Shown here: in pieces, positions 36,033 through 44,681 of the stretch | Position numbering within the stretch: the first letter of the stretch is position 1 | Layout of the letters: the number at the start of each line of letters is the position of its first letter | Assembly (NCBI RefSeq): GCF_014256275.1 | Contig: NZ_JACCFE010000002.1 | Span: 2,914,001-2,978,000, forward strand | Direction of reading: 5' to 3' | Length of the DNA stretch: 64,000 bases | Source of the DNA: Rhodococcus sp. 4CII | GTDB taxonomy: Bacteria; Actinomycetota; Actinomycetes; Mycobacteriales; Mycobacteriaceae | Translations under genes and position numbers: made by a program | The notes under the pieces: generated by a model | Seen by the model: only the letters and a program-made list of their open reading frames with translations | The model's database searches: none | What the model was told of the DNA's origin: nothing

Positions 36033-36046
36033 TAGAACGTGTTCTA
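36033..36046. promoter_or_regulatory. KstR operator before fadE28
   Basis: TAGAACGTGTTCTA is a perfect palindrome matching the published KstR consensus TNNAACNNGTTNNA. It lies 23 bp before the fadE28 GTG, in the promoter region of the steroid operon. An identical site lies at 38296-38309. Confidence 0.9.
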
Positions 36047-36093
36047 GTTGTATCACCATCCCGGAACTCGCGAAAGACCGATCGCCGCCCGGC

Positions 36094-38259
36094 TCAGCCG
36101 CGCGGGAGACCGAGGATGCGCTCGGCCGCGACGGTCAGCAGGATCTGCGTCGTTCCGCCGGCGATCGACAGGCACCGCGTGTTGAGGAACTCCCGCGCCA
36201 GCGGACCCTCCACCCAGCTGTCCGTGCCGCCGAGTTCCATAGCAAACTCGGCGACGGCCTGCCGCTGACGGACACCGACCAGCTTGCGGACGCTCGATTC
36301 TGGTCCGGGGTCCTGACCATCCAGCTGCCGGAGCGTCGTGCGCAGTTCGAGCTGCGAACCGACGAGCGCGGTGCCGATGAGTCTGCCGAGCCTGTCGTCG
36401 GTCACCGGGTCACCGTCCCCCGCGAGCGCGAGCAGTTCCTCCGTCGCCGCACCGAGCGAGGAGCCCCCGCCCATCGCGACCCGTTCGTTGGCCAGCGTGG
36501 TGCGGGCCAGCGTCCAGCCGTCGCCGAGATTCCCGACCACCAGATCGTCCGGCACGAACACGTCCTCGAGGTACACCTCGTTGAACAGGGCGTCGCCGGT
36601 GATCTCGCGCAGTGGCGAGATGGTGATGCCGGGGCTCGTCATGTCGACGAGGAAGTAGCTGATGCCCCTGTGCTTGGGCACGTCCCGGTCGGTGCGGGCC
36701 AGACAGATCGCCCAGTCCGCCTCCTGCGCCCGCGACGTCCACACCTTCTGACCGGTCAACTTCCACCCGCCGTCCACCCGCTCCGCGGACGTGCGTAGCG
36801 CCGCGAGGTCGGAACCGGCGCCGGGCTCGCTGAACAGCTGGCACCAGACGATCTCGCCTCGCAGCGTCGGGGTCGCAAACCGCGCGATCTGCTCGGCGCT
36901 CCCATGCTCGAGGATGGTCGGAACCGCCCACCAGCCGATCACGAGGTCCGGCCTGCCGACCCCGACGGCGGCCAGCTCCTCCTCGATCAGGATCTGCTCG
37001 GCGGCACGCGCGCCGCGACCGTACGGTGCGGGCCAGTGCGAGGCCAGGTAGCCGGAGTCCGCCAGGGCCGTGCGTCGCTCGGATTCCGGCCGCGCCATCA
37101 GCTCCGCGATCTCGTCGTGGATCCGCGCCCGTTCGTCGTCGAGGCCGGTCAGGTCGATCGTCAGATGGCGGCGTGCACCCGCGCGCGTCAGTTCCGTGAC
37201 CCGCGCCCGCCAGCGCGCGGAGCCGCCGAGCAGCTGCCGCAGCGACGTGGCCCGGCGCAGGTAGAAGTGGGCGTCGTGCTCCCAGGTGAAGCCGATGCCG
37301 CCGAGCACCTGGATGCAGTCCTTCGCGGTCTCGACGGCAGCGTCGAGCGTGACGGACGCCGCGACCGCGGCCGCGATGGGCAGCTCGCCGCCGTCCGCAT
37401 CCCAGGCGTGCTCCGCCGCGACAGCCGCGTCCCACGCCGCCGCACCGGACTGTTCGACGCGGCACAGCATCTCCGCGCACAGATGCTTGACCGCCTGGAA
37501 CGATCCGATCGGTTTGCCGAATTGCTCGCGAATCTTGGCGTACTCCACCGCCGTTCGCAGGCACCAGCCCGCGATCCCGGACGCCTCCGCCGCGGCCAGT
37601 GTCGCGGCGAGGTCGCGGACCAGGCCGTCCCGCACTCCCGTGATCACCCGGTCGGCCGCCACCGCCACGCCGTCGCAGCGCACCCGCGCGAGCGGACGGC
37701 TCTTGTCGATCGTGTCGGCAACCGTGACGTCCAGGCCGTCGGCCTCGCCGTCGACCAGGCACCACACGACGCCCTCGCCCGCGTCGGCCGGCAACAGCAC
37801 GGACACCCCCGCGTCGCCGCCGATCGCGAAGCCGGCGTCGCCGGTGATCGTCAGCCCGCCGTCGGCGCCGAGCGTCGCGTTCACCGGGGAGTTGCTGCCG
37901 AGAGCCACCGCGCACGGCATCGCGCCGTCGGCGAGGTCCTCGGACCACCGTTTCGCGGCGGCACCCGAGCTGCGCCCGACGACGAGAGCGGCGAGAGCCG
38001 TCGAGAGAACAGGACCCGAGGCAAGTTCGGTTGCGGCCTGTTCGAGCATGGCGGCGAGGTCGACGATTTCCGCCCCCGACCCTCCGACCTCTTCGGGCAC
38101 GGCAGCGGAGAAAATTCCGATCGCGGAGAAGGACCGCCACGGCGTCCGCCACGAATCTGCTGGTCCTTGCCGTACTGTGACCAGCGGGTCCGTCGACCGC
38201 GCCCATGCCTGGATCGAACCCGCTGCGGCCCTCTGTTCGTCGGTGGTGGCGATAGTCAC
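36094..38259 (-). CDS. fadE34: fused double acyl-CoA dehydrogenase, FadE34-like
   Basis: A 721-residue protein with two acyl-CoA dehydrogenase domains. Domain 1 covers residues 1-340 (REQFGKPIGSFQAVKHL, QVLGGIGFTWEHDAHFYLRR). Domain 2 covers residues 350-721 (GRGARAAEQILIEEEL, CQLFSEPGAGSDLAALRTSA, RGISYFLVDM, SIAGGTTQILLTVAAERILGL). FadE34 (ChsE3) oxidises steroid side-chain CoA esters. GTG 38259 is the start; its AGGAGAGG site is rather far away (about 12 nt). It diverges from kstR across a KstR operator, as in M. tuberculosis Rv3573c/Rv3574. Confidence 0.9.
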   Translation of the reverse strand: MTIATTDEQRAAAGSIQAWARSTDPLVTVRQGPADSWRTPWRSFSAIGIFSAAVPEEVGGSGAEIVDLAAMLEQAATELASGPVLSTALAALVVGRSSGAAAKRWSEDLADGAMPCAVALGSNSPVNATLGADGGLTITGDAGFAIGGDAGVSVLLPADAGEGVVWCLVDGEADGLDVTVADTIDKSRPLARVRCDGVAVAADRVITGVRDGLVRDLAATLAAAEASGIAGWCLRTAVEYAKIREQFGKPIGSFQAVKHLCAEMLCRVEQSGAAAWDAAVAAEHAWDADGGELPIAAAVAASVTLDAAVETAKDCIQVLGGIGFTWEHDAHFYLRRATSLRQLLGGSARWRARVTELTRAGARRHLTIDLTGLDDERARIHDEIAELMARPESERRTALADSGYLASHWPAPYGRGARAAEQILIEEELAAVGVGRPDLVIGWWAVPTILEHGSAEQIARFATPTLRGEIVWCQLFSEPGAGSDLAALRTSAERVDGGWKLTGQKVWTSRAQEADWAICLARTDRDVPKHRGISYFLVDMTSPGITISPLREITGDALFNEVYLEDVFVPDDLVVGNLGDGWTLARTTLANERVAMGGGSSLGAATEELLALAGDGDPVTDDRLGRLIGTALVGSQLELRTTLRQLDGQDPGPESSVRKLVGVRQRQAVAEFAMELGGTDSWVEGPLAREFLNTRCLSIAGGTTQILLTVAAERILGLPRG

Positions 38260-38295
38260 AACGGGTATCCGCCTCTCCTGAATGACACATTCGTC

Positions 38296-38309
38296 TAGAA
38301 CGTGTTCTA
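38296..38309. promoter_or_regulatory. KstR operator between fadE34 and kstR
   Basis: TAGAACGTGTTCTA is a perfect match to the KstR consensus. It lies between the divergent fadE34 (start 38259) and kstR (start 38354), so it can serve both repression of fadE34 and autoregulation of kstR. Confidence 0.92.
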
Positions 38310-38353
38310 ATATGACACCTGGCCATGAGTCAAGGCGCGAAGGAAAACAGGTA

Positions 38354-38992
38354 ATGACGACCAGCTCTCGATCACGGTCCACGACGGTCGCTGCGGCGAC
38401 GCTGGGCGAGGACGATCTCAGTTCCAACGCGCAGAAGGAACGGCGCAAGCGGATCCTCGATGCGACCCTGGCCCTGGCCTCCAAGGGCGGATACGAGGCC
38501 GTGCAGATGCGGGCCGTCGCCGAACGCGCCGACGTCGCCGTGGGCACGCTGTACCGGTACTTCCCGTCCAAGGTGCACCTGCTGGTGTCGGCGCTCGCGC
38601 GCGAATTCGAGCGGATCGACTCACGCGGAAAGAACCCGCCCGGCCGGAACCCGCTCGAGCGGATGCAGCTGATCCTCAGCCAGATCACCCGGGCAATGCA
38701 GCGCGACCCGCTGCTGACCGAGGCGATGACGCGCGCGTTCATGTTCGCCGACGCCTCCGCGGCCGCCGAGGTCGATCAGGTGGGCAAGTTGATGGACCGG
38801 CTGTTCGCCCGCGCGATGACGGACTCCGAGCCCACCGAGGACCAGCTGGCCGTCGCCCGCGTCATCTCCGACGTATGGCTGTCGAACCTGGTGGCCTGGC
38901 TCACACGCCGCTCGTCCGCGACCGATGTCGCGAATCGGCTCGAACTCACCGTCGAACTGCTGCTCGGTGACGGAAGCCGCAGACCCGAGTAG
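38354..38992 (+). CDS. kstR: TetR-type steroid catabolism repressor KstR
   Basis: A 212-residue TetR regulator. The helix-turn-helix region QKERRKRILDATLALASKGG then MRAVAERADVAVGTLYRYFP is nearly identical to mycobacterial KstR. The C-terminal LLTEAMTRAFMFADASAAAEV and DVWLSNLVAWLTRRSSATDV also match. KstR represses genes for steroid side-chain and upper-ring degradation and is released by cholestenoyl-CoA-type ligands. Position beside fadE34 and two perfect operators support the name. AGGAAAACAGGT precedes the ATG. Confidence 0.95.
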   Translation: MTTSSRSRSTTVAAATLGEDDLSSNAQKERRKRILDATLALASKGGYEAVQMRAVAERADVAVGTLYRYFPSKVHLLVSALAREFERIDSRGKNPPGRNPLERMQLILSQITRAMQRDPLLTEAMTRAFMFADASAAAEVDQVGKLMDRLFARAMTDSEPTEDQLAVARVISDVWLSNLVAWLTRRSSATDVANRLELTVELLLGDGSRRPE

Positions 38993-39060
38993 GACGCGAT
39001 CGGGGCACAGCCCTCGCCGAGAACGCGCTCACAGCCGTCACATCCCCTAGATTTGAACAT

Positions 39061-41601
39061 GTGAGCGCCCATGATCTGCCCATCGAACTTCGTCGTGCCC
39101 TCTCCCGGGTGGCGCGGACCCCTCGCTTGCTCGTCGCGTCCGATTACGACGGCACGATGGCCCCCATCGTCTCCGACCCCGAAAAGGCATTTCCACACGC
39201 CGAATCGGTGCGCGCTCTCCGCGCCCTGGCGAGCCTCGCCGGAACCACGGCGGCCGTGATCTCGGGCCGGGCCCTCAAAGACCTCGCCGCGCTGTCGCGG
39301 CTGCCCGCCGAGGTGCAGCTGGTCGGAAGCCACGGCTCGGAATTCGACATCGGGTTCATCCATGCGATCGACGCCGACGCCAAGAAGCTTCTCGTCGAGA
39401 TCACCGAGGAACTCACGCGGATCGCCGGCCTGCACGCCGGCACGTCGGTGGAGGCGAAACCGGCGAGCGTCGCACTCCACGTCCGCAACGCCGACGCCGA
39501 GGAAGGCGCACAGGCCCTGGCCGCGGTCCGCGCCGACGCCGGACAGCGCGTCGGGGTCCAGGTCACCGAAGGCAAGTCCGTCATCGAACTGGCCGTCGTC
39601 GCCACCGACAAGGGTCACGCCCTCGACCTGATCCGCCACCAGGACGGCGCAACGGCAGCCGTCTTCGTCGGCGACGACGTCACCGACGAGAAGGCGTTCG
39701 CCCGCCTCCAGGGCCCCGACGTCGGTGTGAAGGTCGGCCCCGGCGACAGCCTCGCCGAATTCCGGGTCTCGTCCACCGAGGACGTCGCCGCTGCTCTCGC
39801 TTTCCTGCTCGAGGAGCGCCGCACCTGGCTGTCCGGGGCGCACGCGCCGCCGATCGAACGCCTCACCATGCTCGCCAGCCCGCGGACCGTCGCACTCGTC
39901 ACCCCCGACGCGACGCTCACCTGGCTATGTCATCCCGAACCCGACTCGGCGTCCGTGTTCGCACATCTGCTCGGTGGACCGGAGGCCGGTCACTTCAGCG
40001 TCGGTCCGCACCGCAGCGCGCTGCCGCTGAGCCAGCGGTACATCGACAGCACGATGACCGTGCAGACCCGGTGGGCCAGCCTGTCCGTGACCGACTACCT
40101 GCCGCACGACGTCCGCCAGGGCCGCACCGACCTGACCCGGGTGATCAGCGGGCAGGCCGCCGCGGTCGTGACGTTCGCTCCGCGGCCCGAGTTCGGGCAG
40201 GGCCAGGTGATCCTCGAGGCGGTCGCCGAGGGACTGCGGGTGCACGGCACCAACGAACCGATCGTCCTGCGCTCCCCCGGTGTGCAGTGGAACGTGACTT
40301 CGGACGGCAACCAGCAGACCGCGCATGCCGTCGTCGACCCGTCCGGCGGCGACATCGTGCTGGAATTGCGTTGCGGCACCGAGGAACTCGGACCGTCAGA
40401 GACTCCCGAGGAGGAGCGCCGCGCCCTCGCCGAATCGTACTGGTCGGACTGGGCGAAGAGCCTCACCCTGCCCACCCTGAAACCCGACCTGATGAAGCGC
40501 TCGGCGCTCACCCTCCGCGGCCTCGTGCATGTCGACTCCGGTGCGATCATGGCGGCCGCCACCACCTCGCTGCCCGAGGAGATCGGCGGCGTCCGCAACT
40601 GGGACTACCGCTACTGCTGGCTGCGCGACGCGGCGCTCACCGCGTCCGCGCTCGTCAGCATCGGTTCGCTCAGCGAGGCCGAGGGCTACCTCGACTGGGT
40701 GCACGACGTCCTCGAGACGCTTCCCGGCCCCGAACGACTGCACCCCCTCTACACGCTGCACGGTGGCGGGCTGCCGCCCGAGGCTGTCATCGACTCGCTG
40801 CCCGGGTACGCCGGCTCGCGTCCGGTCCGCATCGGCAACGCGGCGAATCAGCAGGTGCAACTCGACGTGTTCGGACCCATCGTCGAACTCATCCACGACC
40901 TGTCCCATGCCCGCGAGAAGCAGGGCGTCGAGGTCGCGCTCAACGACCGTGACTGGGAACTGGTGTGCGCCATGGTCGAGGCCGTGGAGCGTCGCTGGTT
41001 CGAACCCGACCACGGCATCTGGGAGATCCGCGACAACCCGCGTCACCACGTGTACTCCAAGGTGATGGGCTGGGTGACCATCGACCGCGCGGTGGCGCTC
41101 GCCGAGCACTTCGGCCGCAACATCGAACCCGGCTGGACGCCGCTGCGCGACAAGATCGCGGACGAGGTCCGCGAGAAGGGCTGGAAGGAGGAGGTCCGGT
41201 CGTACACCGCCGCCTACGACGGCACCGACCTCGACGCCGCCACCCTCTACATCGGACTGTCCGGGCTGATCGACCCGTCGGACGAGAAGTTCGCGGCCAC
41301 CGTCACCGCCACCGAGGCCGAACTGCGCAGCGGGTCGACCGTGTACCGGTACCACCACGACGACGGACTGCCCGGCACCGAGGGCGGCTTCCACCTCTGC
41401 GCGGCCTGGCTGGTCGAGGCGTACCTGCTGATCGGTCAACGATCGCAGGCGGAGGCGCTGTTCGCGCAACTGGTCGACGCCGCCGGACCGACCGGGCTGC
41501 TCAGCGAGGAATACGACCCCGTCGCCGAACGCTCACTGGGCAACCACCCCCAGGCGTACAGCCACCTCGGGCTGCTGCGCTGCGCTCAGCTCCTGGCCTA
41601 G
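39061..41601 (+). CDS. fused trehalose-6-phosphate phosphatase / GH15 hydrolase
   Basis: An 846-residue fusion. Residues 1-255 are an OtsB-type HAD phosphatase: SDYDGTMAPIV holds the nucleophile and FVGDDVTDEKAF the metal site. Residues 270-846 are a GH15 glucoamylase/trehalase-like enzyme: NWDYRYCWLRDAALTASA, IGNAANQQVQLDVFG, GIWEIRD (acid Glu) and LLSEEYDP (base Glu). Mycobacterial GH15 members are trehalases. One chain could therefore make trehalose from trehalose-6-phosphate and also cleave it. TAGATT lies 7 nt before the GTG, suggesting a leaderless start. Confidence 0.9.
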   Translation: MSAHDLPIELRRALSRVARTPRLLVASDYDGTMAPIVSDPEKAFPHAESVRALRALASLAGTTAAVISGRALKDLAALSRLPAEVQLVGSHGSEFDIGFIHAIDADAKKLLVEITEELTRIAGLHAGTSVEAKPASVALHVRNADAEEGAQALAAVRADAGQRVGVQVTEGKSVIELAVVATDKGHALDLIRHQDGATAAVFVGDDVTDEKAFARLQGPDVGVKVGPGDSLAEFRVSSTEDVAAALAFLLEERRTWLSGAHAPPIERLTMLASPRTVALVTPDATLTWLCHPEPDSASVFAHLLGGPEAGHFSVGPHRSALPLSQRYIDSTMTVQTRWASLSVTDYLPHDVRQGRTDLTRVISGQAAAVVTFAPRPEFGQGQVILEAVAEGLRVHGTNEPIVLRSPGVQWNVTSDGNQQTAHAVVDPSGGDIVLELRCGTEELGPSETPEEERRALAESYWSDWAKSLTLPTLKPDLMKRSALTLRGLVHVDSGAIMAAATTSLPEEIGGVRNWDYRYCWLRDAALTASALVSIGSLSEAEGYLDWVHDVLETLPGPERLHPLYTLHGGGLPPEAVIDSLPGYAGSRPVRIGNAANQQVQLDVFGPIVELIHDLSHAREKQGVEVALNDRDWELVCAMVEAVERRWFEPDHGIWEIRDNPRHHVYSKVMGWVTIDRAVALAEHFGRNIEPGWTPLRDKIADEVREKGWKEEVRSYTAAYDGTDLDAATLYIGLSGLIDPSDEKFAATVTATEAELRSGSTVYRYHHDDGLPGTEGGFHLCAAWLVEAYLLIGQRSQAEALFAQLVDAAGPTGLLSEEYDPVAERSLGNHPQAYSHLGLLRCAQLLA

Positions 41602-41606
41602 AGGTG

Positions 41607-42695
41607 TCAGCGCCTGGCCGGCCCGGCGGTCGTCCCGCGTAGGAGTTCCGTCTCGAGCATCTCGACGGTCGCGACACCGGAGTGCGACGGGGACATCAGC
41701 AGGGCGCCCGCCCGGCGACCCTTCTCCTCCTGCGGCTGCCGCACCGTGGTCAGGCCCTCGCGGAGCGCGTCGTCGACGCCGTCGAACCCGGTGACCGACA
41801 GCTGTCCGGGCACGTCGATGCCCTGCCAGCGCGCCCAGTCCAGGGCGCCGAGGGCGAGAACGTCGGTGGTGCACACGAGCGCGGTGATCCGCGGATTCAC
41901 ACCCAGCGCCTGCGCGGCCCCGGCATGCCCCGACTTCCCGGTGTGCTCGAAACGCTCGACGACGGTCAGCGTCCCCGGGTCGAGGCCGGCGTCCGCCATC
42001 GCGTCGCGCACCCCCTCGATGCGTTCACGCTGGACGTGGAAATTCGGTGACCGCAGACGCTCGACGTCGGCCACCCCGTCCGAACGGTCGCGTCCCAACC
42101 GCATGCTCAGCACACCGATGTCGCGGTGGCCGAGGCCGATCAGATAGTCGGCGAGGCCGCGCATCGCTCCGCGGTCGTCGATTCCGATGAGCGAGGCCCC
42201 CGGGATCTCGCGAGGCTGGTCGCACACGACCATCGGGATGTGCCGCTCGCACACCGCCGCGAGGTACGGGTCGTCGTCCGCGACCGAATACACCACGAAC
42301 CCGTCGACACCCGCCTGCTGCACGACGGCGGCGGCGTCGGCCTCCTCGCGTCCCGGGCCCGCCGGGATCAGGAGCAGACCCTGCCCGGCCGCTTCGCAGG
42401 ACTCGGCCAGTCCGGACAGGAAGCTCATCGCGGCCGGGTCGCGGAAGGAGTAGCTGAGGGCCTCCGTCAGCAGCAGTCCCACGGCGCCTGCCTTGCGGGT
42501 GCGCAGTGAGCGGGCCACCGGGTCGGGGCCCGGGTACCCGCGGCGCTTCGCCGCCTGCAGCACCCGGTCGCGGAGTTCCGCGGACAGTTGATCCGGCCGG
42601 TTGTAGGCATTGGACACCGTTGTTCGCGAAATATTCAGCTCGGCCGCGAGCGACGCCAGCGTGGCTTGGCGACGAGGTTGTCGAGACCTGGGCAT
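41607..42695 (-). CDS. LacI-family transcriptional regulator
   Basis: A 362-residue LacI regulator. The headpiece is ATLASLAAELNISRTTVSNA followed by YNRPDQLSAELRDRVLQAA. The periplasmic-binding-like sugar domain follows (GLLLTEALSYSFRDP, VVCDQPREIPGASLIGIDD, VTGFDGVDDALREGLTTV). It converges on the trehalose fusion gene with a 5-bp gap. A LacI-type operator lies 88 bp upstream, near the divergent metal transporter. The effector is unknown; trehalose or a derived sugar is a reasonable guess from the neighbour. Confidence 0.9.
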   Translation of the reverse strand: MPRSRQPRRQATLASLAAELNISRTTVSNAYNRPDQLSAELRDRVLQAAKRRGYPGPDPVARSLRTRKAGAVGLLLTEALSYSFRDPAAMSFLSGLAESCEAAGQGLLLIPAGPGREEADAAAVVQQAGVDGFVVYSVADDDPYLAAVCERHIPMVVCDQPREIPGASLIGIDDRGAMRGLADYLIGLGHRDIGVLSMRLGRDRSDGVADVERLRSPNFHVQRERIEGVRDAMADAGLDPGTLTVVERFEHTGKSGHAGAAQALGVNPRITALVCTTDVLALGALDWARWQGIDVPGQLSVTGFDGVDDALREGLTTVRQPQEEKGRRAGALLMSPSHSGVATVEMLETELLRGTTAGPARR

Positions 42696-42782
42696 AGGGG
42701 GACGTTAGTACCTGGTCCGCGTTCCGGCGCGTCGGGGCTGCACCGAAAGTGCACTACCAGGACCTATCCGCTAAAGTGCAAC

Positions 42783-42795
42783 GGTAACGGTTTCC
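42783..42795. promoter_or_regulatory. LacI-type operator before znuA-like gene
   Basis: GGTAACGGTTTCC is an odd-symmetric near-palindrome (10 of 13 positions symmetric), matching the usual LacI-family pattern AAACGNTT/wAACsGTTw. It lies 38 bp before the znuA-like start and 88 bp before lacI. Two copies of AAAGTGCA lie just upstream (42746-42753, 42773-42780). A Zur site is an alternative reading. Confidence 0.45.
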
Positions 42796-42832
42796 AATAG
42801 CGTTTAGCGTTCGTCTTTGTCAGGAGTTTTCT

Positions 42833-43789
42833 GTGCGCGCTTCCTCAGGTTTTCGTGCCGCCACGGTCGCCGTCGGGCTGTCGTTCGCCGCGGCCCTCAC
42901 CCTCACCGCGTGCGGCTCCGACACCACCGGCGACGGCCCGCTGACCGTCGTCGCGTCGACGAACGTCTGGGGCAGCGTCGCGCAGGCCGTCGCCGGCGAC
43001 AAGGTGGACGTCACGTCGATCATCACCGAGCCGTCGTCCGACCCGCACTCCTTCGAGGCGAGCCCCGCCGACGCCGCCAAGCTCACCGACGCGTCGCTGA
43101 TCGTCTACAACGGCGGCGGATACGACCACTTCGTCGACGACATCATCGGCACCGGCAACAGCGATCAACTCACCGTCAACGCGTTCGATCTCCTCGAGGG
43201 CGGCGCGCACGCGGGCGAGGACGAACACGCGGACGGCGGCGACTCACCTGAGGGCCACGACCACGGCGACGTCAACGAACACGTCTGGTTCGACGTCGAC
43301 ACCGTCGACGCCACCGCGCAGTCCATCGCGGATAAGCTCGGCCAACTCGACCCCGACAACGCCGACGCGTACAAGGCCAACGCCGCCACCTTCCACGGTC
43401 AGCTCGAGCAGATCTCCACGATCACCGACGGCGTCGCCGCCGCGCACCCGGACGCGCCCGTCGCCCAAACCGAACCGATCGCCTACTACCTGCTCCAGTC
43501 GGCGGGCCTGAAGGACGTCACCCCGCCCGACTTCACCAGCGCCATCGAGAACGGCAACGATCCCGCGCCCGCCGCCATCGCCGCAACACGGCAACTGCTC
43601 ACCGACAAGCAGGTGCAGGCCCTCGTCTACAACGTGCAGACACAGGACCGGGTCACCCAGGACGTGCGGGCCACGGCCGAGTCGGCGGGCATCCCCGTCG
43701 TCGAGGTGACCGAAACCCTGCCCGAAGGCCTCGACTACATTCAGTGGCAGACCAACACCGCCGAGTCGCTCGCCGCGGCTCTGCAATAG
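42833..43789 (+). CDS. zinc/manganese ABC transporter substrate-binding lipoprotein
   Basis: A 318-residue cluster A-I metal-binding lipoprotein. The signal ends in the lipobox LTAC (Cys near residue 27). Metal ligands are expected at DPHSFEASPAD and EHVWFDVDTVDATA. Between them is a His/Asp/Glu-rich loop (residues 124-146) typical of ZnuA-type zinc proteins. GTG 42833 has AGGAG 7 nt upstream. It is the first gene of a three-gene importer. Confidence 0.9.
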   Translation: MRASSGFRAATVAVGLSFAAALTLTACGSDTTGDGPLTVVASTNVWGSVAQAVAGDKVDVTSIITEPSSDPHSFEASPADAAKLTDASLIVYNGGGYDHFVDDIIGTGNSDQLTVNAFDLLEGGAHAGEDEHADGGDSPEGHDHGDVNEHVWFDVDTVDATAQSIADKLGQLDPDNADAYKANAATFHGQLEQISTITDGVAAAHPDAPVAQTEPIAYYLLQSAGLKDVTPPDFTSAIENGNDPAPAAIAATRQLLTDKQVQALVYNVQTQDRVTQDVRATAESAGIPVVEVTETLPEGLDYIQWQTNTAESLAAALQ

Positions 43790-43802
43790 AACTGATCGGC
43801 TT

Positions 43803-44681
43803 GTGACAGAACCCACTTCGACGAACACCGGCAACGGTCGCGTCCCCGCACTAGAACTGACGGGGGCGCGACTGTCCTTCGGCGAACGCACACTCTGGCA
43901 GGACCTCGACCTCACCGTGGAACCCGGCGAATTCGTCGCCGTCCTCGGACCCAACGGGTCGGGCAAGACGTCGCTGCTCAAGGTGCTGCTCGGCCAGCTC
44001 GCCCTCAGTTCCGGCAGCGCACGGATCGCCGGAACCCCGGCGCGGAAAGGTAATTCGCACGTCGGGTACATCCCCCAGCAGAAGTCGCTCGACGACGGAC
44101 TGCCGCTGCGGGGTCGCGACCTCGTCGGGCTCGGTGTCGACGGCCACCAGTGGGGCACCGGTCTCCTCCGTCGAGGCCGACGCCGGGCCATCGTCGACGC
44201 GGCGATCGCCGAGGTCGGCGCCGAGCACTACGCGGACGCGCCGATCGGCTCGATGTCCGGCGGTGAGCAGCAGAGACTGCGGATCGCACAGGCCCTCGTC
44301 GGCAACCCGCAGATCCTGCTGTGCGACGAACCGCTACTCAGCCTCGACCTCGCCAATCAGAATCTCGTGTCGGGACTCATCGACCGGCGCCGACGCACCC
44401 ACGACACCGCGGTGCTGTTCGTCACCCACGAGATCAACCCGATCCTCCCCCTCGTCGACCGCGTGCTCTACCTCGTCGACGGACAGTTCCGCATCGGCGG
44501 ACCGGAAGAGGTCATGACGTCGGAGGTGCTGTCCGAGCTGTACCGCACCGACGTCGAGGTGCTGCACGTGCGCGGCCGCCTCGTCGTCATCGGCACCGGC
44601 GACGCCATCGACGCACTCGGCAGCGCGGGCGGTCTCCGCCCCGGCGAGGGTGTGCACCACACGGACGAGGGACACGCATGA
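43803..44681 (+). CDS. metal ABC transporter ATPase
   Basis: A 292-residue ATPase. The Walker A is GPNGSGKTSLLK, the signature MSGGEQQRLRIAQAL, the Walker B ILLCDEPLLSLDL and the switch His is in FVTHEINPI. A C-terminal extension follows. The gene lies 13 bp after the binding-protein gene and overlaps the permease by 4 bp. The transported metal is inferred from the His-rich loop of the binding protein. Confidence 0.92.
   Translation: MTEPTSTNTGNGRVPALELTGARLSFGERTLWQDLDLTVEPGEFVAVLGPNGSGKTSLLKVLLGQLALSSGSARIAGTPARKGNSHVGYIPQQKSLDDGLPLRGRDLVGLGVDGHQWGTGLLRRGRRRAIVDAAIAEVGAEHYADAPIGSMSGGEQQRLRIAQALVGNPQILLCDEPLLSLDLANQNLVSGLIDRRRRTHDTAVLFVTHEINPILPLVDRVLYLVDGQFRIGGPEEVMTSEVLSELYRTDVEVLHVRGRLVVIGTGDAIDALGSAGGLRPGEGVHHTDEGHA

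Noticed and set aside
42783..42795. Zur box
   Set aside because: The sequence lacks the AT-rich core and symmetry expected of actinobacterial Zur sites; a LacI-type reading fits better, though not excluded.
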